A stretch of 64,000 nucleotides of DNA from Brachionus manjavacas (taxonomy: Eukaryota > Rotifera > Eurotatoria > Ploima > Brachionidae): positions 372,001 to 436,000 of the forward strand of contig JAHQIY010000022.1 in NCBI GenBank assembly GCA_019054805.1, written 5' to 3'. The notes below the pieces were generated by a model that was not told the origin of the DNA, searched no databases, and saw only the letters and a list, made by a program, of their open reading frames with translations. Position numbers and translations under genes: made by a program. This document shows, piece by piece, positions 47,361 through 58,729 of this stretch (the first letter of the stretch is position 1; each line of letters opens with the position of its first letter).

Positions 47361-47759
47361 ATACAAGAGAAATTTTTCATTATATTGAAACTTTGCAATA
47401 TTCTTTGATCATCTGAAATATAATTATTTTTATTATTTGTTAAAAATAAAAAAAGCAAAAAATAAAATTCGTTTGATAAATCAATCAAGAAAATATTTTT
47501 ATATAATGATATTATAAAACAAGACTCGATAAAAAGAGAGTTGTAAAATGATTAAACTACAAACAGCACCCCTCTTAAGATAAAATTATTAATTATTTAC
47601 TGGCCAAGATAACTGATATTTGGGATTTTTCAAAATTTTAGATTTATCTTGATTTAAAAAAAATTTATTTTAAAGCTCTGTGTAGAAGATTTCATAATTT
47701 AATTCTCTAAAAAAATTTAACTAAACCTAGAAATTACAAGGTAGTAAGACGCTTAATGT

Positions 47760-48008
47760 TTGAAAACTTTTTTTGAGCAATGGCTCCGATCTGACACAGA
47801 GGCTACTGCATCGAGTTGATCATCTAAACCGCAATCATTACCCAGTCGAAACCAGTTTCCCTATTTTAATTATAAAAGGGGTTTGAACATTAGCCCCGAT
47901 TTGCAGAGATATTTTGAAGATTTTTTTTTCACCCTTTGCCGGATTTGAACCATCGACCCTCTGCTTGCATGACTAACACACAAACTATTCGGCTAAATGG
48001 GCTTTTAG
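47760..48008 (-). mobile_element. tRNA-derived SINE (A and B boxes present)
   Basis: On the minus strand the head at about 48006-47932 starts GCCCATTTAGCCGAATAGTT and contains a box-A-like TAGCCGAATAG. About 45 nt later it has GGTTCAAATCC, a match to the pol III B box (GGTTCRANNCC). Acceptor and anticodon stems do not pair well, so it is not a functional tRNA. After an A-run follows ~170 nt of non-tRNA body (AAATCGGGGCTAATGTTCAA, then ATCGGAGCCATTGC). The whole looks like a SINE of ~245 bp. Confidence 0.6.
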
Positions 48009-48059
48009 GTCTTCACCTAGGTTCTGATCAAAATTAAGATAGTATTGCCAATATCAGAC

Positions 48060-48540
48060 TTAAATAAAACTTATATAATCAAAAGACATAAAACTGCTAG
48101 AAAAAGTACAACACAGAGCCACGAAAACCATACATGAATTCAAAAGCCTCACTTACGAAGATCGATGCAGCAAACTAGGGCTAACTACACTAACAATAAG
48201 GCGTATCCGCGGAGATATAATTCAGAAATTTAAGCTTGAATCAAATTTAAAGCACATAAACTGGTACGTAAAACCGCTATGCTCGGAGCCGCGACGGGGT
48301 CAAAGAGGACTTTTCAGGCGTGAAATAGTAAGATGTTGTAATCACAAGGCACAATTTTTTCAATAATAGAATTGCTAAGTTTTGGAACGGCCTACCAGAC
48401 GAAGTCATCAACTCAACTACAGTCAACTTATTCAAGAACAACCTCGACAAGCATCTCGCCACCGCTACAGGGCGTCATCTACTGTTGACGCGCTCCGCAT
48501 GATCAATTTCATGCCGCGGTTTTTTTACTACTACTACTAC
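48060..48540 (+). pseudogene. LINE-B 3' fragment ending in (ACT)n
   Basis: Encodes KLLEKVQHRATKTIHEFKSL, then SKLGLTTLTIRRIRGDIIQK, and, after a frameshift, NRIAKFWNGLPDEVINSTTV with LFKNNLDKHLATATGRHLL. It ends in (ACT)n. Same region and tail as the fragment at 20580-21105, on the opposite strand. Confidence 0.85.
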
Positions 48541-48951
48541 TACTATATAGCCTATCAATGTCTTGTTTTCTATTAAATTGAAAACAGACTGTTGAGTAAC
48601 GCTTCTTAATATAATTTGACTAAAATTCACCTACACACACCTTTAATTTTAGATTTTTTTAACGCTTTTATATCAATTTTTAAAACAAGGTCTATATTTC
48701 GCAAGTATGATGTTGAGAAGGATTCAAATTTAAAAATTTTCTAAGAAAGTTTTTTAAGATTGTTCTATCAACTTATTTCTTCAAACCGAAAACTAGGTAA
48801 TAAAATAAAATTTGTTATCCATGCATTTATTTTTATAAAGATAATTTTTTTATTGCATTCGATTTTATACTTAAGTTTATTTCTTTTCTTTTTGAAAAAA
48901 AGAAATTTTGTTACCAAAAATAAGAAAAAACTCAATCTTGGAAATTAAAAA

Positions 48952-51900
48952 ATGAAAGCCTTGGTTTTCTTAATTATAGCCCTAAAATTTTTTGTCGATT
49001 CCACGCCTTTGGATGATTATGTGAATAGTTTCGATTCATATTATTTCTATAACATTATTCAGCAATACAAATTAGTAGATCATGAAATTTATATCATTAA
49101 TATGACATCTCAGAAATGGCTTAATGGTATGATGCCTTTTAAATTTCTTTCCTTAAATATTGAAATAAAATTTCTTAGAGTCACTAGTTGATAGACCGGT
49201 ATGGTGGCATTATCTAACGATTTCCATACCAAATAAAGTATCTAGGTAATTTTCAATAGCGAAGAGATTGCAATATTATACAAGTTACTTTAGAAAAGAT
49301 GCTGCTCTCCTTTGGATAGGAGAAGGTTCAAATAAAGACAGGTAATTTTTCTTCTAATCAATTTTTTTTTTCAGGCTTAAATAATTTTAAGAGTTCCCAC
49401 TCCAACGGACTATGATATTTCATTAATTTCAAATTTTTCATTATCAACTTATACAGTTGCTGCAATAATACAGCAGATACCAAATCAACCATTGGTTTTC
49501 AAAGTAATTAAAATAATACAATTTCTTGTTTCTTTTCTATTATACTTAAATTCATATAACAAAAGTAAAACATTAAAAAAATATGATTTCATAGTTAGTA
49601 TCAATTCAAAATATTGGTAAAGAGTTGGAAAAAAATAAAAATTAACAGACAGAACAGATAAAATTTTTGGTAAAATTACTGAAATTAAAATTTGAAAAAA
49701 AATCAGAGAGCAAATAATTATAAATCCTTTAAACCACTACTACATTAATAAATTTATTTTATATTTTTTAATTGAAGTTTAAAAATTGAAAAATAATTAT
49801 CAATATTTTTTTTCAATTTTTGAAGTAATAATTAAATTCGTTCTATTTCACCAAAAAGTTTAATTTTAAAAATTAAAATGCTTATTTTCAGCTGAAAAAA
49901 TATTTGAAAAATCGAACTTTTGCATTTGTAATTCAAACACAAAAAATTATACCATTTCAAATTTCAAATCAAAATTTTAAGTTTAAATATTTTCAAAGAG
50001 TATACTCTTTTATTTATTTTTGTTAATAAAAAAATTTGTTAATAACTTAACTTTATAGAAAATAATTTGTTTAATTTATTTAACTAGCTAATCATAACTA
50101 TATTAAATTTTAATCAATATTTTGAAATACTAGTTGATTTAAATGTTAAAATTATATTTTTTAACAAGAAAACCATTTATTTATCTATATGTAAACTTTG
50201 AACATTTTTTATGTCAATTTTTACGTCGCTTTTTGGTGTTTTACTCGAATTAAATAAATAAATAAAAATATTATTTAACACGTTTTTTATAGCCGAAATT
50301 TTTAACTTTTTTTAATGAATAAAGATCACTTTAACTTGTTTTTTTTCTTTCTAATAAATTAGGTATTTTTAATAATTTAAATAAAAAAACAAACGTTAAG
50401 AGATTATTTCATTATTTTTAATTAAATTGAATATAAATTGAACTACAATTGTTAGGTCCTGATCATGAACTTGGAATTGTCCATTATTTTGTAAAAAAAA
50501 AAACAATTTAAAAAGTTTTTTTAATGATATTATTAATTATAACTTGGTTTTTTACTTTTTTCATTTTAGTCATGTAATCATGTAATAAAGTGTTATTTTC
50601 ATCATTTAGGGAGTTGGCTTCAAATTAAATACACTTTTTGCATTAGGATGATGAACGGGGTAAAAAGCGATCGGAAGATGCTCTTATTGCATGGGGTTGG
50701 AAAATGTTTTTAGAAAATACTGCTGAACCAACATTTTTGCTTCGATTTCCAATGGTAAAGGCGGTTAGTAAAGCTATGGATACAATTCAATTTTTTGTTA
50801 AAGAAAATTTTCAAATGGATATAAAAAAATTTATGCTCGCCGGCAAATCAAAGCGAGGGTGGACAACTTGGTTGAATGTAACCCTGATAAAGAAAAAAAC
50901 TTAGATAAAATTATTTACTCTTTTTTATTTATAGGCAGCATTAGATTCACAAAGAGTTTTTTCAGCTGTTCCAATTGTCATGGATCTTCTTAATATAAAC
51001 ACAGTAAAAAAATTATTTATAAATTGTTTATAAAAAATATGTTGTATTTTGAACTAAATAATTTATGTTAAGGGTTTACATCAAAATTTTAAAGCAATTG
51101 GAGGCTGGACTTTCGCTTTTAACGACTATTACGAGGTAAATGTTACAAAATACATAGACAGTAGAGAGTTATTTGAAATGCAAAAGATGATAGATCCTTT
51201 TTGTAAGAATTTTTTCTAATATGTATATTTCAATGTTTAATTCAGCCTGATAAGAGCTTTTCTGCAATCACCAAACAAAATTCTATTATTCAAAATTTAT
51301 TGAGAATTTAAATTCATAATACCATTTCTAATTAAAAACAAAATAACTAATCTAAAGATAAATTCAAAAATTAACGAGCAATCTTTTGCAATTGAACAGT
51401 TCGCTTTGATCCAATAAATATAAAGTTCGGTAGAAATAGATTATTATTTTTCTACTTATTTATCTATTAATATATTCAGATTCCTTATTTTAAACTGACT
51501 TAAGTTTTAGGATTTAAGTTTAACTTGGTTTTTGGTCAACCAAAATTCCGTTAGTCAATGCAAAAACATCTAATCACGAATCTGGCTATATTTTGCAAAA
51601 TACTCAGGCAGGTTGGAAAAGAACTTAGTCCTTCCTTTCAGTCATTTGTCTTTAAATTTGTAACTAAAAAAATTATGTTAAATAAAGAGTTATCTGTAAA
51701 TTAATGTCAAATGATTCTAATGTCAAAAATTTAATGTCAAAAAAAATAATGCCAAAATATTTTAAGAAAATAATGCTAAATAGATATATTGCTAATTTAG
51801 AAAATAAGAAAATAGTATCAAAAAAATCTAATGATTAAGTAATCTACTGCCAATTAAAATAATGACAAAAAAAAATCAATGATAAGAAAAAAAAACATTT

Positions 51901-54900
51901 AAGAAATTCTATCGATAACTCTGAGTCTCGCCGTATTTGTTTAGAAACTTAGATGCTAATTGAACTTCCACTTTTTCAGCAACCTTTTTGCGTAGGATAA
52001 ACATTGCGTCACGATCTTTTTTCGAAATACGTTTTCTTGATTCGCTCCCATTGGATCTACAAATGGGTTTACTTCATCTTTCATATCCTTTGAGGTAATA
52101 GCAGCTGTGTATTCATCTGTTAATTGTTTTTTACGCTCTTCTTCAGCTTTCTTTGCGTTTGACATGGCATTTAAAGTTTCATGGTCCATCAAAGAACGAA
52201 TATAGTTGAAATGCGGCTCCTCTGGATCTTCGTCTAACGTATCTAGAAATTGTGCTTGGAGGAGATCTTGTTTGGCGATTTTCAGCCTGAACATTCATTT
52301 ATTATTTATTTATTTATTTATTTATTTGTTTTCTGTACCGAGCTAAAGCTTCTTTAGAATAAGTTAAAAATAAAATTAAAGTTAATAAAATTAGATTAAA
52401 AAAAAAGAATCAAAATAGAATAAATAAGCTAAAAAAATGAAAGTTGAAAAAATGGTTTGATTGCCAAGTTAAATCCGGGAGATCATGAATGGCTACTAGT
52501 TGAGCATACACAATCTCTTGATCATGGTTTCCACATTCTTGTTCTTCGCTTGATTGTTCAATATTTGTGCCTTCATCGTGATCAATTGCTCCTTCAGAAT
52601 CAAGCCACTATCTAATGTAAATAAGCGGTTTCTATTTCTTGATTATTATTAATCAAAAAATTTTAATTTAATCAAGGAATTAAATCAAAAAAATTTTGTC
52701 ATTGCTTTCATTAGCACTAGTTTCTTTAATTTTTATTCGGCAATAATTTCTTAATGTAGAGAGAAGACATTAATCTCCTAGATATAAAATCGGGATTATT
52801 TTCATAATTTAAGAAAGAACAAAAGATTCCTTATTTTATTCTTGACATTTTTTTCTTATTTAACGATTTGGCATTAAAGTAATTTACATTAAATTTTTGG
52901 CATTAGATTCATTTAGCATTAGATTATAGTAAATCAAATAAAGTTAAGCTCTTTTTTTTGATCTTTCCAAGCAATATTTTTGAAAAATGATATTAATTAT
53001 TTATTTGTTTTCTGTACCGAGCAAAAGCTCCTTCAGATTAAAAAAAAAAAAAATCAAAATAAAATAAAGTTAAAAAAGATAGAATAAAAATTTAAAAAAA
53101 TATAATGTAACAAAAAAGTTTAAAATAGAGGAAAATTAATGAAATTGAACTAGAGAGTTAAAGGATACATATTTTTAAAAAATTGATTGTTCAGGGAAAA
53201 ATGAAGAAATTTTAAGGTAGCAATTACCAATGGAGTAGGTTTTTCAATAAATCTTGATTCGAAACTTTCTTTGTATTCCTCCACCAGTCTAACAACCAAT
53301 GGAATAGAATGTCTCAGTCCTGTCCCAACATATTTCTCACTCAACTCACAAAGCCGACTTGAGACTGTTAGTAATTTAAGTTTATTAAAAGCCTCATGAT
53401 GCAACATGTTGGAAGGAGTATCATATTTTAACTTGAGGATAGCTCTGACTGCTGTATTCTGAATTGCTTGTAGTTTTTTGATATTATTTTCTGAAAAGGA
53501 ATTCAAGCAAGGAAAAGAATAGTCTAAGATTGATCCGACTAAAGATTTATATTCCTAGTGTGTTTTGATTTAGACCCCATTTTTTATTTGACAATATCTT
53601 AATAATGTTTAACCTCTTATTGCACCGTTCTTTGATTTCGTCTACCAGTACATTAAAGTTTAACTTAGATCTGCGAAAAGCAGAGAGTATTCATTATTTG
53701 TTTTGTTTCTTTTGAGGATGTCATTAATATATATACTAAATAAAAGGGGTCTAATTACTGAGCCTTGAGGAACACCTGCAGTTATTTAGTATTCTTCGCT
53801 TAGGTGATAATTCACATTTACCTTGAATCTCCTAGAATCTAAAAAGGACCTAATCCAGTTAGTTAAGTAATGAGGTGGATTCAATTTAATCAATTTAAAA
53901 AGTAAACCTTCATGCCAAACCCTATAAAAGGGTTTAGAAATATCAAAAAACAGGCCGCAAACTCTTTTTTTTTTATTAAATGATTCCACAATTTTTTGAA
54001 TTAAAAAGAAAAGATTATCTGATGTTCGCCGGCGTTTTCTTAATCCAGACTGCTCCTGGATAAGGAGTGAATTTTGTTCCAAAAAATTGTAAAATCTTGA
54101 GTAAACTATTCTTTCAAGTAACCTTCCTAGACAACTCGTTATGCTAATTGGTCTATAATTTCGAGGATCTTGTACACTAGAGGACTTTTTTTGAATCATA
54201 GTAATGTTCGAAGTTTTCCAAGCTTTCGGGACTTTACCTTCTCTAAGAGATAAATTAAAAAGTTCTAAGATTTCCATTAATGAATTTCTTGGTAAATTTT
54301 TTAGCATCAAATTATGAATTTGGTCAGGTCCTGATGCCGCTTCATTTTTCAATCTTTTTACAGCAATAATTAATTCATTTAAGCAAATTGGATCATTAAA
54401 ATTGATTAAAACTGATCATAATTTCTAAAGAATTCAGAGTTAGAATTAACTATTTCGAAATCTTTATCAAGATCTATTAAATCAGAATTAGGACTAAATA
54501 TAGAAAATAGGAGTTATCCAAGGCATTTTCCCTTTTCTTCATTAGTTTTGAATTCCTTGTCTTTTAAAATAAATTTAAAAACAAATTCGGGATTAAATTT
54601 GATCCTTTTTTTGATCTAAATTTATTTTTTTTTTCCAGGTTGGTCTACTTGTCAGTGGGTTTTTTCCCATCTTCTCAAGAAAATCAAACCAATTTTGATT
54701 AGACTTTTAATTGAGACTTTTAATTCAATTGTAAGTTGATTAAATTTTTGCTTGATCTTTTGACAGCGAGTTTTTTGGAAGTTTCTTATTACTCTCCTAC
54801 GTTCTTTAATTAAATTAACAATGTCCGGGGGAAGACTGGATTTGTAGATTTTCTGAGAAAGGTAAGGAATACTTTTATTTGATGCATAAATCATTTTTAT

Positions 54901-57330
54901 TTGTAATTTTATCATTTAGTTGATCAATAGTGAGGGGACTTTCAGTGATATTAACTATTTGGGAATTTAAAATCTCGCTAAAGAATTGCCAGTTTACTTT
55001 CTTAAAGTCAAGTTTTTTAGCTGTAGATTTATTTATTAATTGATAGCCCATATAAATTGATGCTTCGATTGGGAAATGGTCACTAGTCATGTCTTGACTA
55101 TTTAAGACATAGAAGTCGGTAATTTTGTCAATTAATGAAGTTGAAACTAAAAAAAGATCAAGAATTTCAAAGTAATTCCTATTGAAAATATTGAAAGTAG
55201 GGCGCTTATCATTGGTTACTGAAAAGTCTAGCTCTTTAATTATTCTTTCCAGCATTATTCCATTTTCATTTTTCCCTACGCAGCCTATTTTCCTTGTTCT
55301 AGCGTTTAGATCACCACCTAAAATGTAGTTTTTACATTTATTATTAATTGTTTTAAAAAGCTCAAAGTTCAGAAGAACATTGGGTGGGTTATAAAGACTA
55401 AAAACAACTAATTCATTATTATTTCCCAAGTATAATTTTATACAAAGCAGTTCAGAATTGAATTCCTCATAAGAAAAATCTTAAATTCAATTCCTTCCTT
55501 AATTAAAATAGCTACTCCTCCTCCATACTTGTTGCGTGGTTTTGCTACAAACTGATAATTCATAAAAACAAGATTTATATTTGCCTCACTCAAATCTATC
55601 TTTAATTCATTGGGCAAAACAATGTCAGGACATTTTTGAGCTAAAAAATTTCCTAAGAGATGAACCCTACTGGGTAAGTGAAGGCAATTCCAGTGTGTAA
55701 TTACTAACCTGTTCTTAGAGGAAAGTTGACATGATTGATTTTTTTTTCATTGTTTATTTGAGTAAGACTGTTATTGTATAAAATCGGTGTTGTTTTCATT
55801 TGAAGTCGGTCCAATATTATTGTCTTGAAATATGCCATTAAGTTCATATTAATTCTTAATACTTATCAATTTAAAAGCATAACTTTTCTTCACTGATTTT
55901 ACGAATTTTTAATAAATTTTTGGTGAATTCAAATGCATTCAATAAAGTCTAGCTCTTTGAGGTTTTCATTTTTTGGTGAATTCAAATGCATTTTAGAGTG
56001 CGAACAGGGTCTTAGTTCACCTTGGTGACTCATTTTAACTATTAAAACCAGAACAGTAATCATCGATGAAAGGTAATTTTTATTTTTCTTGTGACAAGAA
56101 AATATGAGTTGATGAGGTTTCATTTACATTCTTTCTACATTAAAATACTTTATTATATAGTTTTTTTAATTTTGGGTTTTTTAAGTTTTGTTTTCAGCGT
56201 TCAGAAAGACCATTATCTTGTCTTATAGAGGGCTTTCTGAGTCCTCTTTTAGTCATATTAAAATTTCCTATTAAAACAAGTCATATTAAAACACTTATTT
56301 TAGCTTCATTAAAACAAAATAAATGTATGTTTAATCACAGACAATGAAATTTTTTTTGTTTATTTTCTCTTTTTGAATAATATGATTTTCTTTTGCACTG
56401 CACCACCACATCTCTAAATTTGAATAAAAAAAATCAGTCCAAAGCTATTTTAATATTTGATCAGTATCTGGATGATTTTCAAATTTTATTAGCATCCTTC
56501 AAATAAATTCCCTTTTATCCCAAAAATGCACTTCGCATCATAAAGTTAATGTTTTTTAGGTAAAGTTGTTAAATTAAAAAAAAACAAATAATAATCTGAA
56601 ACGAATTTAAAATCGAAATATACATAACCTTTTAGAGATTGTTTATTTCTAAGATAATATTTTTCATTTTTTTCAAGATTATTTGGATCGTTTTAAAAAA
56701 ACAAATATTTTGGTAGTTTCCACTACAGGCGACGAATTTTTTTTCCCCGATAATACTTATGCATACTGGGAAAACCTAGTTGCAGCTACTGATGGCAAAG
56801 TATTACACCGAAGAATTCCTAATATCGGACACTCAATTTTTGCTATTGGTGACACTGTTTTGAGTACTTTAAGAGGTTTTTTTCTAAGCACCTATTATAA
56901 GGGTTATTTTGTTCCTAAACTAACTTGGACGAGACCAAATAATTCAACTCACGGAATTATCAAAGCTACGGTCACATTGATACCTTCAATCCTTAAGCCT
57001 TTCAAAGTCCAGTGTTGGTATGCAAAGACCCAAGATTACAAACGTGACTTTCGACAAGCTGTGTTAAGCCAGAGTGGAACATTAACGCTTAATCCAATTA
57101 GATGGAAGTCCACTCAGGAGAATATTATTTTGTCACAGAAAAATAATGAACTAATCTATACCATTTCTTTTGAAAGATCCAAAAAATCATGGCTTGGATT
57201 CTTCCTAGAATTTAGTTTTCAAGGTCTACAAAGAAGCGTCAATGTTATAACCACGGAAGTAAATATTGTGCCTGAATTTTATCCTAATGAAGACTGCACC
57301 AGATCAAACTGTATTGGTATTTTAGTATGA
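48952..57330 (+). CDS. PhoPQ-activated pathogenicity-related (PqaA/AprA-type) alpha/beta hydrolase
   Basis: Eight exons: 48952-49126, 49179-49245, 49294-49341, 49392-49503, 50647-50877, 50935-51003, 51073-51202, 56678-57330; 494 codons, all phases consistent. A signal peptide (residues 1-18, [14 protein letters not shown]) predicts secretion. Family landmarks in order: [38 protein letters not shown], then [11 protein letters not shown] with the nucleophile Ser at about 202, [38 protein letters not shown] with the acid Asp at about 296, and NIGHSIF with the His at about 329. The catalytic triad is thus intact. Residues about 365-494 form a beta-rich C-terminal part. The family is best known from proteobacteria and Dictyostelium (AprA-like); the substrate is not established. 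Intron 7 is 5.5 kb and carries a LINE and a retro-pseudogene. Spliced structure rules out bacterial contamination. Confidence 0.88.
51917..52294 (-). pseudogene. Intronless, frameshifted copy of an unrecognised cellular gene
   Basis: A 112-codon frame (52294-51956) contains [38 protein letters not shown] and [10 protein letters not shown]. The natural continuation is in the next frame from about 52045: [20 protein letters not shown], then [23 protein letters not shown] at 51917. A single-base indel near 52040 explains the switch. Acidic coding-like sequence also occurs upstream (52500-52620) beyond a LINE tail. Family unknown. The lack of introns, the decay, and a LINE-A tail next to it suggest a LINE-mediated retrocopy cut by a later insertion. 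Confidence 0.5.
52300..52370 (-). mobile_element. Solo LINE-A 3' tail
   Basis: Minus strand reads AAGAAGCTTTAGCTCGGTAC, AGAAAACA, then (AAATA)-type repeats. This is the family 3' signature with almost no body. Confidence 0.7.
52985..55735 (-). mobile_element. LINE-A non-LTR retrotransposon, 5'-truncated and decayed
   Basis: The longest LINE in the window. On the minus strand: an APE-type endonuclease (about 55720-54875) with GGDLNAR and TSDHFPIEA; a linker; then reverse transcriptase 54352-53690 with [52 protein letters not shown] and, after one TAA stop, AGVPQGS and the IYINDI box. The FADD region is damaged (LLFADLS-stop) and a deletion joins it to the C-terminal frame 53506-53150 ([33 protein letters not shown]). 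The 3' end at 52985-53045 carries CTGAAGGAGCTTTTGCTCGG, TACAG and an AAATAAAT tail. Jockey/CR1-like by gene order. No gag-like ORF1 is present. Inactive. Confidence 0.88.
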
Positions 57331-58170
57331 TCCTAGTTTCTAAAATATAATTTAAATTTAATTCTAAAAAGTTTTTTTAATAAATATTCAAATGATATTA
57401 GCTTTACTTTGTAGATTATTAATCTCATCTTTTTCGTGATCAATTTTTTTTAATATTTTGATAATTTTAATTTGAAAGAAATAAAAACATTGTTTTATAA
57501 ATTGGTTAATGAATGGAGAAACTGACCTAAACAAAGGATTTTATTAATAAAATAAAGAAATATAATATACAATTAGTCGACGGTAAGCATGCAATTTTTA
57601 GATATTTTTAACGCAGTATCGAAAAATAAAATTTAGCCATAGCAGTTGAAGAAAATTGCTTCGGAATTGTGTAAAATTTAAATTCAAATGAAAGAAGAAA
57701 TTGATATTAATAATTTTCAATGGCTAACTCAACTTCCATTTACCTCGAATAGTGATTTAATCGTTTATTAGCTATTTTTCAAAATTTAGTTTAAAAAAAT
57801 ACTAATTCAATCTACTCATTCATTAATTAAGCTACTTGGCTTAAATCATTTTATTACTCAATTACAAATATACTTGGTTAATATTTTCAATAAAAATATA
57901 TTTAAATTAAAAATAAGGTGCAGCCAGTCGGGATCCAGGCAGAGTCCTGGTTTAGAATTCCGAGTAAGCAGATAGTTAGGGTCTTTTTAATAAATTAGTC
58001 ATAACTTTAATTTTGGGTTTATTTTTATTAAAATTAGACGTAAGGAAAATTATGGACTTTCTTTAGAGGATAATTTAAGAAAAAAATTAGATAAACTATT
58101 ATAATTTATTTAATTATTAATCAATACCAAGTTTAAGTCCATTCTAAAGAGTAATGAAGTCGATTCGAGA
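57331..58170. other. Intergenic, no gene seen
   Basis: 840 bp downstream of the PqaA-like gene. A slightly GC-richer island at 57918-57985 (containing GTCGGGATCCAGGCAGAGTC) stands out, but no family is recognised. Confidence 0.4.
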
Positions 58171-58470
58171 GGCATTGTGAATTTTGAAACAGAAACAAAA
58201 ACAAAAATTTTAAAATGAAATAACTTTTTACTATCAGTCTAGAAAATTTTCTAAATTAAGTCTCTGCAAAAATTCTGCAATTTAATTTTAATGATTTTCT
58301 TATACATTTAGTGCTATGCAGACTTTCAGAGATTTTTCATAGATCCAATTTGGGTGCTTCAAAGTTTGTATCAGCTGATACATTTTACAGAAAATTTTTT
58401 ACTAATAGTAAAAAAGTTGTTTCATTTTAAAATTTTTGTTTTTGTTTCTGTTTCAAAATTCACAATGCCA
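58171..58470. mobile_element. 300-bp hAT-type MITE with 8-bp target duplication
   Basis: Terminal inverted repeats of about 55 bp start GGCATTGTGAATTTTGAAAC and continue ACAAAAACAAAAATTTTAAA in both orientations. The flanks are ATTCGAGA at 58163-58170 and 58471-58478, a perfect 8-bp direct repeat. TIRs plus an 8-bp duplication fit hAT mobilisation. There is no coding capacity. The right flank continues into LINE-A coding sequence. Confidence 0.85.
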
Positions 58471-58700
58471 ATTCGAGACTGTTAGCAATTTAAGTTTACT
58501 AAAAGCCTCGTGATGCATGATGTTGAAGGGAGCATTATATTTTATCTTGAGGATATATCTAACTGCTGTTCTGAATTGCTTGTAGTTTTCTGATATTATT
58601 TTCTGAAAATAAATTCAAGCATTGAAAAGAATAGTCTAAAATTGATTCGACTGGTGTTTATAGTTTCTTAGTGCATTTTGATTAAGACCTTATTTTTTGT
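58471..58700 (-). pseudogene. LINE-A C-terminal fragment
   Basis: Plus-strand DNA reads GAGACTGTTAGCAATTTAAG and onward through GAATTGCTTGTAGTTTTCTG. This is the same as 53360-53560 of the longer LINE with ~10-15 percent changes, so it is a minus-strand fragment of the post-RT region ([17 protein letters not shown]). Confidence 0.8.
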
Positions 58701-58729
58701 TCATCATATTTTTTGTTCACTACTACTAC

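Larger units (their letters stand above)
51203..56677 (+). other. 5.5-kb intron 7 of the PqaA-like gene
   Basis: Donor GTAAGA at 51203 and acceptor TTTTTTTCAAG at 56677 join phase 1 to phase 2 and regenerate DPFYYLDRF. It hosts the antisense retro-pseudogene (51917-52294), a solo LINE-A tail (52300-52370) and the LINE-A copy 52985-55735. The stretches 51240-51900 and 55740-56677 are AT-rich without features. Confidence 0.8.

Noticed and set aside
47932-48006. A functional tRNA gene
   Set aside because: Pol III boxes are present, but acceptor and anticodon stems do not pair and it is followed by a SINE-like body.
49246-49275. A 27-nt intron or in-frame stop in the PqaA-like gene
   Set aside because: A 47-nt GT-AG intron (49246-49293) gives an in-phase join and restores the family spacing between PNKV and DAALLW, so neither a micro-intron nor a nonsense mutation is needed.
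48952-57330. Bacterial contamination as source of the PqaA-like gene
   Set aside because: Seven spliceosomal-type introns, local base composition and LINE insertions in an intron show it is part of this genome.
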